From contig NZ_KI628539.1 of NCBI RefSeq assembly GCF_000503215.1, positions 496,001 to 560,000 on the forward strand: a stretch of DNA of 64,000 bases. Direction: 5' to 3'. This document shows, piece after piece, positions 42,867 through 50,541 of this stretch. The DNA is from Pseudomonas canadensis (lineage in GTDB: Bacteria > Pseudomonadota > Gammaproteobacteria > Pseudomonadales > Pseudomonadaceae). Each line of letters opens with the position of its first letter. The first letter of the stretch is position 1. The translations under genes and the position numbers were made by a program. The notes below the pieces were generated by a model. That model was not told the origin of the DNA, did not search any database, and saw nothing but the letters and a program-made list of their open reading frames with translations.

Positions 42867-43484
42867 TTGAGTACGGAAACGCAAATCGCTAGTTTGGTTC
42901 AGGCCTCTAACAACCTGACCAACACTGTAAATGGAAAAATCGGCGCAATCGATGCGCGCATGGATCAGGCGCGCGCAGAGTTTGATCAGTTTCGAGCGCT
43001 CAAGGATGTAGTTGGTGAGGCAGGCCAGCCTGGAACATTGCTGATGAGCGTCTTTCAGGGACTTATCTGGGGAACCGGAGCACCTTACAACGTAGGGGCA
43101 ACGGGTGGGATGGTTGCTACTGACCTGGGTTCGTCGATGAATGTATACGCTCACTTCAAATTGCCTTTTTCTATTAATACGGATGATCAGATGTTTTGGC
43201 TGAATATTCGTGGCTATAGCTATGGCAGCTCTTTGGTGATGGACGAGACGTTCGCCGGCTATGTCTATGCACCGCAGCGAGCCGTCATTAATCAATCGTG
43301 CTTTGGTAAGTTCGATCCAAGCATTTATGCAGATTCGGCGGGTAATGCTGTTTGCCGGATCAAGATTCCCAATGTGTATGTGACGTCGCTGAGGATTGAT
43401 ACGATGCAGATTGGTCGCTATCGGTCGATTAAGCTTGGGGACATTCAATCAAAACTTTCTCTTTCGCCAACGGTGGTTTTTTAA
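42867..43484 (+). CDS. Candidate distal tail fibre / receptor-binding protein
   Basis: The 205-residue protein begins with a helical, probably coiled-coil segment (LVQASNNLTNTVNGKIGAID, RMDQARAEFDQFRALKD) and ends in a beta-rich domain (ANVYAHFKLPFSINTDD-like, IPNVYVTSLRIDTMQIGRYR). Position between the fibre attachment protein and the fibre chaperone, and lower GC than all other tailocin genes, suggest a horizontally exchanged specificity module. No family is named with certainty. The next gene starts directly at its stop. Confidence 0.65.
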   Translation: MSTETQIASLVQASNNLTNTVNGKIGAIDARMDQARAEFDQFRALKDVVGEAGQPGTLLMSVFQGLIWGTGAPYNVGATGGMVATDLGSSMNVYAHFKLPFSINTDDQMFWLNIRGYSYGSSLVMDETFAGYVYAPQRAVINQSCFGKFDPSIYADSAGNAVCRIKIPNVYVTSLRIDTMQIGRYRSIKLGDIQSKLSLSPTVVF

Positions 43485-43745
43485 ATGAGTGAGATGTCTA
43501 TGGACGTTGTTCCGTCCCTTGTTCTTAATAAGGAAGGTTTGGAGTTTTTGCAGTGGTCGTCTATTCGTGTTCGCCGCGATCAGCTGTTGCGTGAGTCCGA
43601 TCATACTCAAGTTCAGGACAGCCCATTGAATGAGGGGCAGCGTGCTCAAGCTGCGGCATACCGCAAATTGTTGCGAGATGTCCCGCAAGATGTTGGAGAC
43701 CCTTTCACCGTTGTATGGCCAGAAAAGCCGGGGTTCCTCAAATAA
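43485..43745 (+). CDS. Tail fibre assembly chaperone
   Basis: The 86-residue protein has the tail assembly chaperone pattern seen in phage fibre operons: WSSIRVRRDQLLRESDHTQ, a proline/glutamate turn, AAAYRKLLRDVPQD and DPFTVVWPEKPGF. Such small proteins help the fibre trimer to fold. It follows the candidate receptor-binding gene without a gap and is closed by two terminators. Confidence 0.82.
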   Translation: MSEMSMDVVPSLVLNKEGLEFLQWSSIRVRRDQLLRESDHTQVQDSPLNEGQRAQAAAYRKLLRDVPQDVGDPFTVVWPEKPGFLK

Positions 43746-43752
43746 TCGATAT

Positions 43753-43773
43753 GCCGCGAAAGCGGTTTTTTTT
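43753..43773 (+). terminator. Internal tailocin terminator 1
   Basis: CCGC-GAAA-GCGG followed by T8, directly after the fibre chaperone gene. Confidence 0.75.
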
Positions 43774-43782
43774 CGCCTTCCC

Positions 43783-43805
43783 AAAGCCCCTCCCGCAGGG
43801 GCTTT
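43783..43805 (+). terminator. Internal tailocin hairpin 2
   Basis: AAAGCCCC-TCCCGCA-GGGGCTTT forms an 8-bp stem 10 bases after the first terminator. Only a short T run lies in the stem. Confidence 0.6.
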
Positions 43806-43833
43806 GGCGTTTTCCACCCGGAGATTTCCCCTC

Positions 43834-44007
43834 ATGCAAAACCGCCAAATCTACACCGTCCTCATCCCATTCCCCACCGGGGGCGGCCATTGGTCCACCG
43901 TCGGCGAAGAACTAAACCTGCTGGACGTCGAAGCATCCGCCCTGCGCACCGCCGGCCGCCTGGAACTGACCAGCGTCCTCAACTCCACCCCAAAGAAGGC
44001 TGACTAA
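43834..44007 (+). CDS. Small tailocin protein of unknown function
   Basis: This 57-residue reading frame (MQNRQIYTVLIPFPTGGGHW...) has GGAG ten bases upstream and ends two bases before the sheath gene, so it is probably real. The tail end (EASALRTAGRLELTSVL) is helical. Contractile tail clusters often carry such a small gene directly before the sheath gene; its role is not known. Confidence 0.65.
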   Translation: MQNRQIYTVLIPFPTGGGHWSTVGEELNLLDVEASALRTAGRLELTSVLNSTPKKAD

Positions 44008-44009
44008 CC

Positions 44010-45176
44010 ATGGCTGAGGTTTTGAACTTCGAGCACAACGGCATCACCGTGAATGCCACCGAATCGCCCGAGGCCATGGGTGGCCTGGGCGACAACGTGA
44101 TCGGCCTGGTCGGCACTGCGCCGAACGCCCATGTGTCGATCCCGAAGAATGCGCCGTTTCGCATCAACAGTTTCACCACCCAGGCGCTGCTGGACCCGAC
44201 CGGCACTGAGTCGGGCACGTTGTTCCATGCCGTGTACCAGATCCTCAAAGTGGTGAAGGTGCCGGTCTATGTGGTGATCGTGGAGGAGGGTGCCACCCCG
44301 GCGGACACGCTCAATAACGTGATCGGCGGCGACGAGCCGGTGACCGGTCGCAAGCTGGGCCTGGCCGCACTGGCCAGCGTACCGGAAGACCTGACCATCA
44401 TTGGCGCCCCCGGCTTCACCGGCACCAAGGCCGTGGCCGGTGAGTTCGCCTCGTTCGGCAAACGCATCAAAGCCCGCGTGGTGTTGGATGGCAAAGACGT
44501 AAGCGTCGCCGACCAAGTGACCTACAGCGGTGAACTGGGCGGTGCCGACCTCGGCTTCGACCGTTGCCTGCTGGTGCACAACATGCCGTCGGTGTACTCC
44601 AAGGCGGCGAAGAAAAACGTATTCCTCGCGCCGTCGTCCCTGGCCATCGCGGCACTGGCCAAGGTCAAGCAATGGGAGAGTCCAGGCAACCAGGTGACGT
44701 TCGCCGAGGACGTTTCCCGCGTCGTCGAGTACAACATCCTCGACACCTCCACCGAAGGCGACCTGCTCAACCGCTACGGCGTGAGCTACTACGCCCGCAC
44801 CATTCTCGGCGGCTTCTCGCTGCTGGGTAACCGTTCTATCACCGGCAAGTTCATCAGCTACGTCGGCCTCGAAGACGCGATCAGCCGCAAGCTGGTCAAG
44901 GCCGGCCAGAAAGCCATGGCCAAGAACCTCACCAAGTCCTTCATGGACCAGGAGGTCAAGCGCATCAACGACTGGCTGCAAACCCTGGTCGCCGACGAAA
45001 CCATCCCCGGCGGCAGCGTGTACCTGCACCCGGAATTGAACAGTGTCGAGAAGTACAAGAACGGCACTTGGTTCATCGTCATCGACTACGGCCGCTACGC
45101 GCCGAACGAACACATGATTTATCAACTCAATGCCCGCGATGAAATCATCGAGCAGTTCCTGGAGGACGTTCTCTAA
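44010..45176 (+). CDS. Contractile tail sheath protein (FI)
   Basis: The 388-residue protein is a P2 gpFI/R-pyocin-type sheath. It opens with HNGITVNATESPEAMGG and contains the conserved FTLLGNRSI-type block (LGGFSLLGNRSITGKFISYV) near the C terminus. Hexameric rings of it surround the tube and contract to drive the spike through the target envelope. Its stop overlaps the tube start by one base. Confidence 0.95.
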   Translation: MAEVLNFEHNGITVNATESPEAMGGLGDNVIGLVGTAPNAHVSIPKNAPFRINSFTTQALLDPTGTESGTLFHAVYQILKVVKVPVYVVIVEEGATPADTLNNVIGGDEPVTGRKLGLAALASVPEDLTIIGAPGFTGTKAVAGEFASFGKRIKARVVLDGKDVSVADQVTYSGELGGADLGFDRCLLVHNMPSVYSKAAKKNVFLAPSSLAIAALAKVKQWESPGNQVTFAEDVSRVVEYNILDTSTEGDLLNRYGVSYYARTILGGFSLLGNRSITGKFISYVGLEDAISRKLVKAGQKAMAKNLTKSFMDQEVKRINDWLQTLVADETIPGGSVYLHPELNSVEKYKNGTWFIVIDYGRYAPNEHMIYQLNARDEIIEQFLEDVL

Positions 45177-45682
45177 TGTTTACCAACCGAGTCAGACAGG
45201 CCATTGCGGCCACCCTTCAAGGTTTGCCGTTGTCCGCGACGGTTGAGGAATTCACCCCGCCAAAGATCGAATTCGACATGGAACCCATGACAGGCGGGCG
45301 TTTCATTGCCGAGGAAATGGCCAAGAGCGGCAAGGTACTCGGCGCCAAGTTGATCCTGCAAGGTGCGGGCCCGGAAATCATGCTGGCGTTGGGCGTGCGC
45401 CTGGGTGACGACATTCTGCTCAACGTGCGCGAGGCTGGTCAGGACCAGGACGGCAAGACCTACTTCACCTACCACACCGTGGGCGGCAAGCTCAAATCCC
45501 TGGAAGAAGCGAAGCTGAAAATGGGCGATAAACCCACCACCACCCTGGAACTCTCCTGCCGCACCTACAACCGCCTGGAAAACGGCATTCCGGTGATCGA
45601 CATCGACGTGCGTACCCAGAAATTCGTGCTCAACGGCGTCGACATTCTCGGCGACGCCCGCCGCGCCGTGCTGATGCCTTAA
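45176..45682 (+). CDS. Major tail tube protein (FII)
   Basis: The 168-residue protein is a P2 gpFII/R-pyocin tube subunit (PPKIEFDMEPMTGGRFIAEE, SCRTYNRLENGIPVIDIDV). It stacks into the rigid inner tube that penetrates the target membrane. It is coupled to the sheath gene and followed by a REPIN. Confidence 0.95.
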   Translation: MFTNRVRQAIAATLQGLPLSATVEEFTPPKIEFDMEPMTGGRFIAEEMAKSGKVLGAKLILQGAGPEIMLALGVRLGDDILLNVREAGQDQDGKTYFTYHTVGGKLKSLEEAKLKMGDKPTTTLELSCRTYNRLENGIPVIDIDVRTQKFVLNGVDILGDARRAVLMP

Positions 45683-45697
45683 AGCCCACACGCGCCC

Positions 45698-45783
45698 TGT
45701 AGGAGCTGGCTTGCCAGCGATCGCATCACCTCGGTTCACCCGACAAACCCAGTCGCCTGCATCGCCGGCAGCCGGCTCCTACA
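45698..45783. repeat. REPIN inside the tailocin operon
   Basis: TGTAGGAGCTGGCTTGCCAGCGAT and ATCGCCGGCAGCCGGCTCCTACA form imperfect inverted ends around about 40 bases. The element lies between tube and tail chaperone genes, so the long hairpin is transcribed within the operon. Confidence 0.85.
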
Positions 45784-45813
45784 CGTCTCCCTTTCATTTC
45801 AAGGAATTGCCCC

Positions 45814-46386
45814 ATGGCCTGGATGCCACCGCTGCACCGCCTGCTCTCGCCGATCACCGCCGATACCGGAGCGACGATTGAGCAGGTTCAACTCAAGCCG
45901 CTGTACTACGCCGCGCAAAAAGATGCGCTGGCCCGGGCCGGTGAGGACGAGGACGACCAGTTCTTCGAACTGGCGAAACTCGCCACCGGTCTGTCGGAAA
46001 AAGAGCTCGACCAACTCAAGCGCCCGGACTACGTGACCATCGCCCAATACGTACATGAGATGTCGACACGTCCTGCGTCGTTCTTCCTCGATAAACAAGC
46101 GGAATCGACTCACGAACAGCCCATCCAACTGCTGCAGCCTCTCGACGCTGCCGGCCGTATCTTCGCCGAGTTGTCCCTGGAAATGCCCGCCCTGCGCGCC
46201 ACCAAGGTGATGAAAAAGCTCGCCACCAACAAAGAGCGCGCCGAGTTCATCACCGCTCATTGCAGCGGCTTGATGATCCCCGATCTTGCCCATCTCACCG
46301 TACCTGACTGGACCGAACTACAGGAGCGCATCGACGATTTTTTAAATCAACCGGCGGACTTCTTTCGCAACGCGACATCGACGTGA
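45814..46386 (+). CDS. Tail assembly chaperone (gpE/gp41-like)
   Basis: The 190-residue protein sits between tube and tape measure, where contractile tails encode the chaperone that coats the tape measure. It has an acidic middle (LARAGEDEDDQFFELAKLAT) and no enzyme motif. Near its end the in-frame heptamer T-TTT-TTA (46338-46344) is a canonical slippery site. A -1 slip continues without a stop into the next frame to 46508, giving a predicted 231-residue E+E' product. The unshifted product stops at the TGA at 46384. Confidence 0.8.
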   Translation: MAWMPPLHRLLSPITADTGATIEQVQLKPLYYAAQKDALARAGEDEDDQFFELAKLATGLSEKELDQLKRPDYVTIAQYVHEMSTRPASFFLDKQAESTHEQPIQLLQPLDAAGRIFAELSLEMPALRATKVMKKLATNKERAEFITAHCSGLMIPDLAHLTVPDWTELQERIDDFLNQPADFFRNATST

Positions 46387-46508
46387 TCCTCGATGTGGTG
46401 CCGCTGGTTTACTCGGTCAGTGAGGCGGAGATCCTGGATTGGGATGCCGCAAAAGCATTGCGCCGCTACGACATCGCGATCACTCGCCTTGGCGTTAAAC
46501 AGGAGTAA
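46344..46508 (+). CDS. Frameshift extension of the tail chaperone (gpE'-like)
   Basis: In the -1 frame relative to the chaperone gene, 54 codons stay open from the slippery site to a TAA. The latter part can also be read from a GTG at 46383 as a 41-residue peptide (ILDVVPLVYSVSEAEILDWD) that resembles the small gpE-type products annotated before tape measure genes. No good ribosome-binding site precedes that GTG, which favours expression by frameshifting. The tape measure gene starts six bases later. Confidence 0.65.
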   Translation, partial: KSTGGLLSQRDIDVILDVVPLVYSVSEAEILDWDAAKALRRYDIAITRLGVKQE

Positions 46509-46513
46509 GCGGG

Positions 46514-47668
46514 ATGCAAGAGACTAAATATGGGATCCGGCTTGCCCAGGAGGATTTCCGCTGGATGATCGGCGACGCGGACCTTGGCAATGTGCTGGCA
46601 CCGTTTTCCGCAAGCGCCGGGGCACCCGTAAGCCTGGAGGCGGCCTCGCAGCCGCAGTGGGCGTTGAACGCTACGTTGGCCACACTCAGTGTGGATATCA
46701 ACGCCTTGACCCAGGAACAAGTACGACTGCGCGAGACGTTGGAGACGCTCAACACTACGTTGTTCATCACCAGCGACGCTCTGGTGCCCAAGGCAGCTGA
46801 TGTTGCCGCGAGCGCGCCGAAGGATGAACACAAGGAGCCTGCTGATGGTGCGGTGATGAGCACGATCAAGGCGGCTGGAAGCGAATTGTTGGACGCGCTG
46901 AAAAGCAAGATCGCAGAAAAAGCGATTGATTTGGTCATCGACACGGCTGCAAAGAAATACAAAGGTCGCAAAAAAATCGGCGGGCGCAGTGCTGGAATAA
47001 GCGGCCTGGTCGAACGAGGCCGGCAATTATTGGGCGGCTCGTCAGCGGGCTTTCAGGTAGGGGCGACTTCGCAAGGCTTTCAGTCCTTTACCGCGGCGAG
47101 CACCGCAACGCCAGCGGCCACTCGGCCAGACATTCCGGCGGGTGCCTTGACCGATGCTTTCACCAAACTCGAATCCGTCGGCATTCGGCGGCTTGCACCC
47201 TTGAGAACCGCTGAAGCCACCTTGGGCGTGATCCAGGGTGTACGCGACGGTGACGTCAAGGCCGTCGGCGCCGGCCTCAGCACGGCAGGTGGTGCCTGGG
47301 CCGGAGCCTCTGCCGGAGCAGCCATAGGCACGCTGATTTTCCCCGGTGTCGGTACGGCTGTCGGCGGCGCGATCGGTGGCTTGCTGGGCAGTGAAGCGGG
47401 TGCTTGGCTCGGTGAGAAGTTGTTCGGGCCAAGCGACCGCCTCGCCGCGCCCGCCGATGTCAGCAAGCAATTGAACAACGCCCAGGCTGACAACCGTCAA
47501 CTTACATTCGCCCCGCAAATCACCATCAATGCACCCGAGCAGGCCAGCTATCAGCAACTGGCGGCGCTAGTGGTGCAACAGATTGAAGCCCAATTCACGC
47601 CGTTGCCGATGGACAGCCTGCTGGCGACGCGACGCGATTCGGCGCTGACCGATACAGGAGTGGCGTGA
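46514..47668 (+). CDS. Tail tape measure protein, unusually short
   Basis: The 384-residue protein occupies the tape measure slot. It has helical N-terminal and middle parts and a glycine-rich hydrophobic segment (GAAIGTLIFPGVGTAVGGAI), a feature of tape measures that may enter the target membrane. P2 gpT has 815 residues and the R-pyocin protein about 740, so this one predicts a tail roughly half as long. Reading frame and both junctions look intact, so it is not an obvious truncation. Its stop overlaps the gpU start. Confidence 0.8.
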   Translation: MQETKYGIRLAQEDFRWMIGDADLGNVLAPFSASAGAPVSLEAASQPQWALNATLATLSVDINALTQEQVRLRETLETLNTTLFITSDALVPKAADVAASAPKDEHKEPADGAVMSTIKAAGSELLDALKSKIAEKAIDLVIDTAAKKYKGRKKIGGRSAGISGLVERGRQLLGGSSAGFQVGATSQGFQSFTAASTATPAATRPDIPAGALTDAFTKLESVGIRRLAPLRTAEATLGVIQGVRDGDVKAVGAGLSTAGGAWAGASAGAAIGTLIFPGVGTAVGGAIGGLLGSEAGAWLGEKLFGPSDRLAAPADVSKQLNNAQADNRQLTFAPQITINAPEQASYQQLAALVVQQIEAQFTPLPMDSLLATRRDSALTDTGVA

Positions 47669-48051
47669 TGCGACAGCAGATGGCATTGGGCACGTTTATT
47701 TTTGGGCTATCTCGTGGCTTTGCCTACGACACCCTTGACCGTGCGAGCAGTGGTGGCTGGGTCAGCCTGGAGATCATTGCCGGCAAACCCAAATCCAGCC
47801 AGGTCGGCCAGGCGCTCGAAACCCTCACCTTTGGTGGTAAGGCCGCACGGGCGCAGGGCATGGCGCGGCTGGAGGAATTGCGTGCGCTGCAAACCCTTCG
47901 TGTGCCGTTGCCTCTGGTCGACGGCGTTGGCCTTAGTTGGGGGCTGTGGACCATCAAATCGGTGGACGAAAAACAGTCCAGCGTCATCGATGACGGCACG
48001 GCGATGGTGATCAATTGGGTCGTGGTGCTGGAGGAATTCGTCAATGCGTAG
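47668..48051 (+). CDS. Tail protein U
   Basis: The 127-residue protein is a P2 gpU-like tail terminus protein. It contains the characteristic ALGTFIFGLSRGFAYDTLDR and GGKAARAQGMARLEELRAL blocks. It caps or terminates tail polymerisation. It overlaps the tape measure stop by one base and gpX by eight bases. Confidence 0.9.
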   Translation: MRQQMALGTFIFGLSRGFAYDTLDRASSGGWVSLEIIAGKPKSSQVGQALETLTFGGKAARAQGMARLEELRALQTLRVPLPLVDGVGLSWGLWTIKSVDEKQSSVIDDGTAMVINWVVVLEEFVNA

Positions 48052-48256
48052 GGTGAGAAGTATTGCGGGGGATTCGGTGAACCTGTTGCTCTACCGCGAG
48101 CTGGGTCGCTGTGACGATGCGGCCGAGGAAGTGCTATGGCGCTTGAACCCGCAGTTAGCCGAGCAGGGCGCAGTATTGCCGGCCGGCGTCAGCATCATTG
48201 TGCCCGAGCTAACGGTACAACCGATTGCCAAGCAGCCGGTTTCGGCCTGGGACTAA
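48044..48256 (+). CDS. Tail protein X (LysM-like)
   Basis: The 70-residue protein matches P2 gpX (GDSVNLLLYRELGRCDDAAE, LNPQLAEQGAVLPAGVSIIV). It has a LysM-like fold thought to sit at the tail hub. It overlaps gpU and is followed by gpD after nine bases. Confidence 0.9.
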   Translation: MRRVRSIAGDSVNLLLYRELGRCDDAAEEVLWRLNPQLAEQGAVLPAGVSIIVPELTVQPIAKQPVSAWD

Positions 48257-48265
48257 GGAGTCACC

Positions 48266-49273
48266 ATGACACTTGGATTTACACCGGTGGTGGAAATTTA
48301 CGGCGCCAATGCCGCGCTGCTCAATGAGCGGTTATTGGAATGGGAGCACACCGATTTGGCGGGGTTTGCGTCCGATCAGTTGAAGCTGACCCTCGACATC
48401 GAAGGCCTTGAAGGGTTACCCAGCCTGGGCGGTCAGATCGGCCTGCGCGTCGGCTACCTGGAATCCGGCCTGGTGGATAAAGGGCGGTTCAAGATCACTC
48501 AGCGTACGCCATCGCTGTTTCCGCTGCGCGTGGTGCTGGTGGCAACAGCCGCACCTTTTGACGAGCCTGAGTTCAAGAAGCGACGAACCGCCAGCCACGG
48601 GCCGATCAGCCTGGGGGCGCTGTTTCGTCAATTGACCACGCGCTACGGCTTCTCGCCCCGTGTGGCGCACGATTTGGAAGATGAGCAGATCCAGCATATC
48701 GACCAGACCAATGAAAGTGACATGGCGTTTTTGACGCGGTTGGCCAAGCGATTCGACGCGGTGGCCAAACCCGTCGACGAGCTGTATGTGCTGGGCCGTA
48801 AAGGGCAGATCAAATCGCTGTCGGGCAAGGTTTTGCCGGATGTGCAGTTGTCGATCACCCGCGACAACCGTCCGGGGGATCGTGCGTTTATTTCCGCCAG
48901 CTTCACTGAATCCAGCCGAGCGACCTACTCCGGCGCGCAAGCGAGCTGGTGGGACGCAGCCGCCGGCAAACAGCACGTGATGGAAGTGGGTATCGCGCCG
49001 TTCAAGGTGATGACGCAGCGCTACCAGAGCGAGGCGGAAGCCAGGACTGCCGCTGAGGGCGAGATGCGCCGAGTGGGGCGTGAAGGGTTGCAGGTCAATG
49101 TGATTTGCCCCGGAAACCCGTTGTTCGGCGCCGAAGGGTTGCTGCTGTTGGACGAGTCTTGGCCTGGCTTTATGCAGGGGCGTTGGTCGATCAAGAGTGT
49201 GATTGCCAGTGGCAAGCGCAAAGAGAGCTACCGATGTGCAATCAAGGCCAGTGGTTTGTCCCCGGCCGAGTGA
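48266..49273 (+). CDS. Tail/baseplate hub protein D
   Basis: The 335-residue protein is of the P2 gpD/T4 gp27-like hub family: DELKLTLDIEGL-type beta segments (SDQLKLTLDIEGLEGLPSLG), LRQLTTRYGFSPRVAHDLED and QTNESDMAFLTRLAKRFDAV. It forms the hub that carries the spike. It is the last structural gene; the lysis gene follows six bases later. Confidence 0.92.
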   Translation: MTLGFTPVVEIYGANAALLNERLLEWEHTDLAGFASDQLKLTLDIEGLEGLPSLGGQIGLRVGYLESGLVDKGRFKITQRTPSLFPLRVVLVATAAPFDEPEFKKRRTASHGPISLGALFRQLTTRYGFSPRVAHDLEDEQIQHIDQTNESDMAFLTRLAKRFDAVAKPVDELYVLGRKGQIKSLSGKVLPDVQLSITRDNRPGDRAFISASFTESSRATYSGAQASWWDAAAGKQHVMEVGIAPFKVMTQRYQSEAEARTAAEGEMRRVGREGLQVNVICPGNPLFGAEGLLLLDESWPGFMQGRWSIKSVIASGKRKESYRCAIKASGLSPAE

Positions 49274-49279
49274 GGAACC

Positions 49280-49837
49280 ATGTTGATAACACTGTCTCAA
49301 CTGCTTCAAATCCTGCCGGGAGCCCGCCTTGGCGCGGGCGTTTTTTTGCCTGCGCTGAACACGGCCATGGCCAGGTTTGAGATCGGTCAACCCAAACGCA
49401 TCGCTGCGTTTCTAGCTCAAGTCGGTCATGAGTCCGGCGAGTTGCGCTACGTGCGTGAACTGGGCAGTGATGCCTATTTGAGCAAGTACGACACCGGCGC
49501 ATTGGCCGTGCGCCTGGGTAACACGCCCGAAGCGGACGGCGACGGCCAGAAGTATCGGGGCAGGGGGCTGATCCAGATTACCGGTCGCCGCAACTACCTG
49601 GCCTGTAGCCAGGCACTGTTTGGCGATGAGCGTTTGTTGCGGGAACCGACATTGCTGGAGCAGCCGCAATGGGCGGCCGAGTCGGCGGCCTGGTTCTGGC
49701 AAAGCAATGGCCTGAATGAACTGGCCGACAAGGATCAGTTCACCACCATCACCCGGCGTATCAACGGCGGGCTCAATGGGCTGGAGGATCGCTTGCAGCT
49801 GTGGGCGCGGGCGAAGGCGGCGTTTTGCGTTTCTTAA
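49280..49837 (+). CDS. Endolysin, glycoside hydrolase family 19
   Basis: The 185-residue enzyme is a GH19 chitinase-like lysozyme. The catalytic Glu lies in AFLAQVGHESGELRYVRELG, and YRGRGLIQITGRRNYLACSQ and NGGLNGLEDR are family signatures. It should cut peptidoglycan after the holin permeabilises the inner membrane. There is no Sec signal peptide, so it depends on the holin. No spanin (Rz/Rz1) gene is found before cinA, unlike in R-pyocin clusters. Confidence 0.92.
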   Translation: MLITLSQLLQILPGARLGAGVFLPALNTAMARFEIGQPKRIAAFLAQVGHESGELRYVRELGSDAYLSKYDTGALAVRLGNTPEADGDGQKYRGRGLIQITGRRNYLACSQALFGDERLLREPTLLEQPQWAAESAAWFWQSNGLNELADKDQFTTITRRINGGLNGLEDRLQLWARAKAAFCVS

Positions 49838-49956
49838 ACGTGTGAGAACTGTACAGACGTGCCTTCGCCCGTTTGCGTCTTGAGACAGTCCGTCACTTGC
49901 GCGTGCGATTGGCTCCTGTAGGGTAGGCAAAACCCCGCCCACGTCTGGAGACGACC

Positions 49957-50457
49957 GTGAAGGAAATCACTCAACTGGCTGCTGAACTAGGGCGCCGTTT
50001 GCAGGTGCTCAATGCCCACGTCACCACTGCCGAGTCCTGCACCGGCGGCGGAATCGCGGAAGCCATCACGCGGATCCCGGGAAGTTCGGCCTGGTTTGAG
50101 GCGGGGTATGTCACCTATTCCAACCGCCAGAAGTCCCGGCAGTTGAATGTGCCGGAAACGTTGTTTCCAAAAGTGGGTGCCGTCAGCCAGGAAGTGGTGG
50201 AGGCGATGGTCCGCGGTGCACAGGAAAAAAGCCTGGCGCGCTTTGCCGTGGCGGTCAGTGGTGTAGCGGGACCGGATGGCGGCTCGCCGGACAAACCGGT
50301 GGGCACGGTATGGCTGGCTTTCGGCGTCGGCGATGAGGTCACGGCCGAGCTTGAGCACTTCGCCGGCAACCGCGACGAGGTCCGCCGACAAACGGTAAAG
50401 GCCGCGCTAGAGGGCTTGTTGCGACGAGCTGCAGCAGAAATAGAAAATCAGGGGTAG
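49957..50457 (+). CDS. cinA: CinA C-terminal domain protein (NMN amidohydrolase, PncC)
   Basis: The 166-residue single-domain protein starts at a GTG and contains TAESCTGGGIAEAITRIPGSS, SNRQKSRQLN and AVSGVAGPDGGSPDKPVGTV, the signature of the CinA C-terminal family. Stand-alone members deamidate nicotinamide mononucleotide. It precedes recA, the conserved arrangement, and forms the right border of the tailocin insertion. Confidence 0.93.
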   Translation: MKEITQLAAELGRRLQVLNAHVTTAESCTGGGIAEAITRIPGSSAWFEAGYVTYSNRQKSRQLNVPETLFPKVGAVSQEVVEAMVRGAQEKSLARFAVAVSGVAGPDGGSPDKPVGTVWLAFGVGDEVTAELEHFAGNRDEVRRQTVKAALEGLLRRAAAEIENQG

Positions 50458-50484
50458 GCGATCTCCGATCTTTGTGGAACAATA

Positions 50485-50500
50485 CTGTCTACTTATACAG
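50485..50500. promoter_or_regulatory. LexA box of recA
   Basis: CTGT-CTACTTAT-ACAG is a perfect CTGT-N8-ACAG SOS box 42-57 bases before the recA start. Confidence 0.93.
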
Positions 50501-50541
50501 GTGTTGGCCGCCCCGGCCTTATTGATTACGTGAGGACTTTA

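Noticed and set aside
37379..49837. Intact prophage
   Set aside because: No integrase, terminase, portal, capsid or replication gene is present between mutS and cinA; only tail, lysis and repressor genes occur, so it is a tailocin.
49838..49956. LexA box or tailocin terminator before cinA
   Set aside because: CTGTACAG is present but without the N8 spacer, and no hairpin with a T run is seen.
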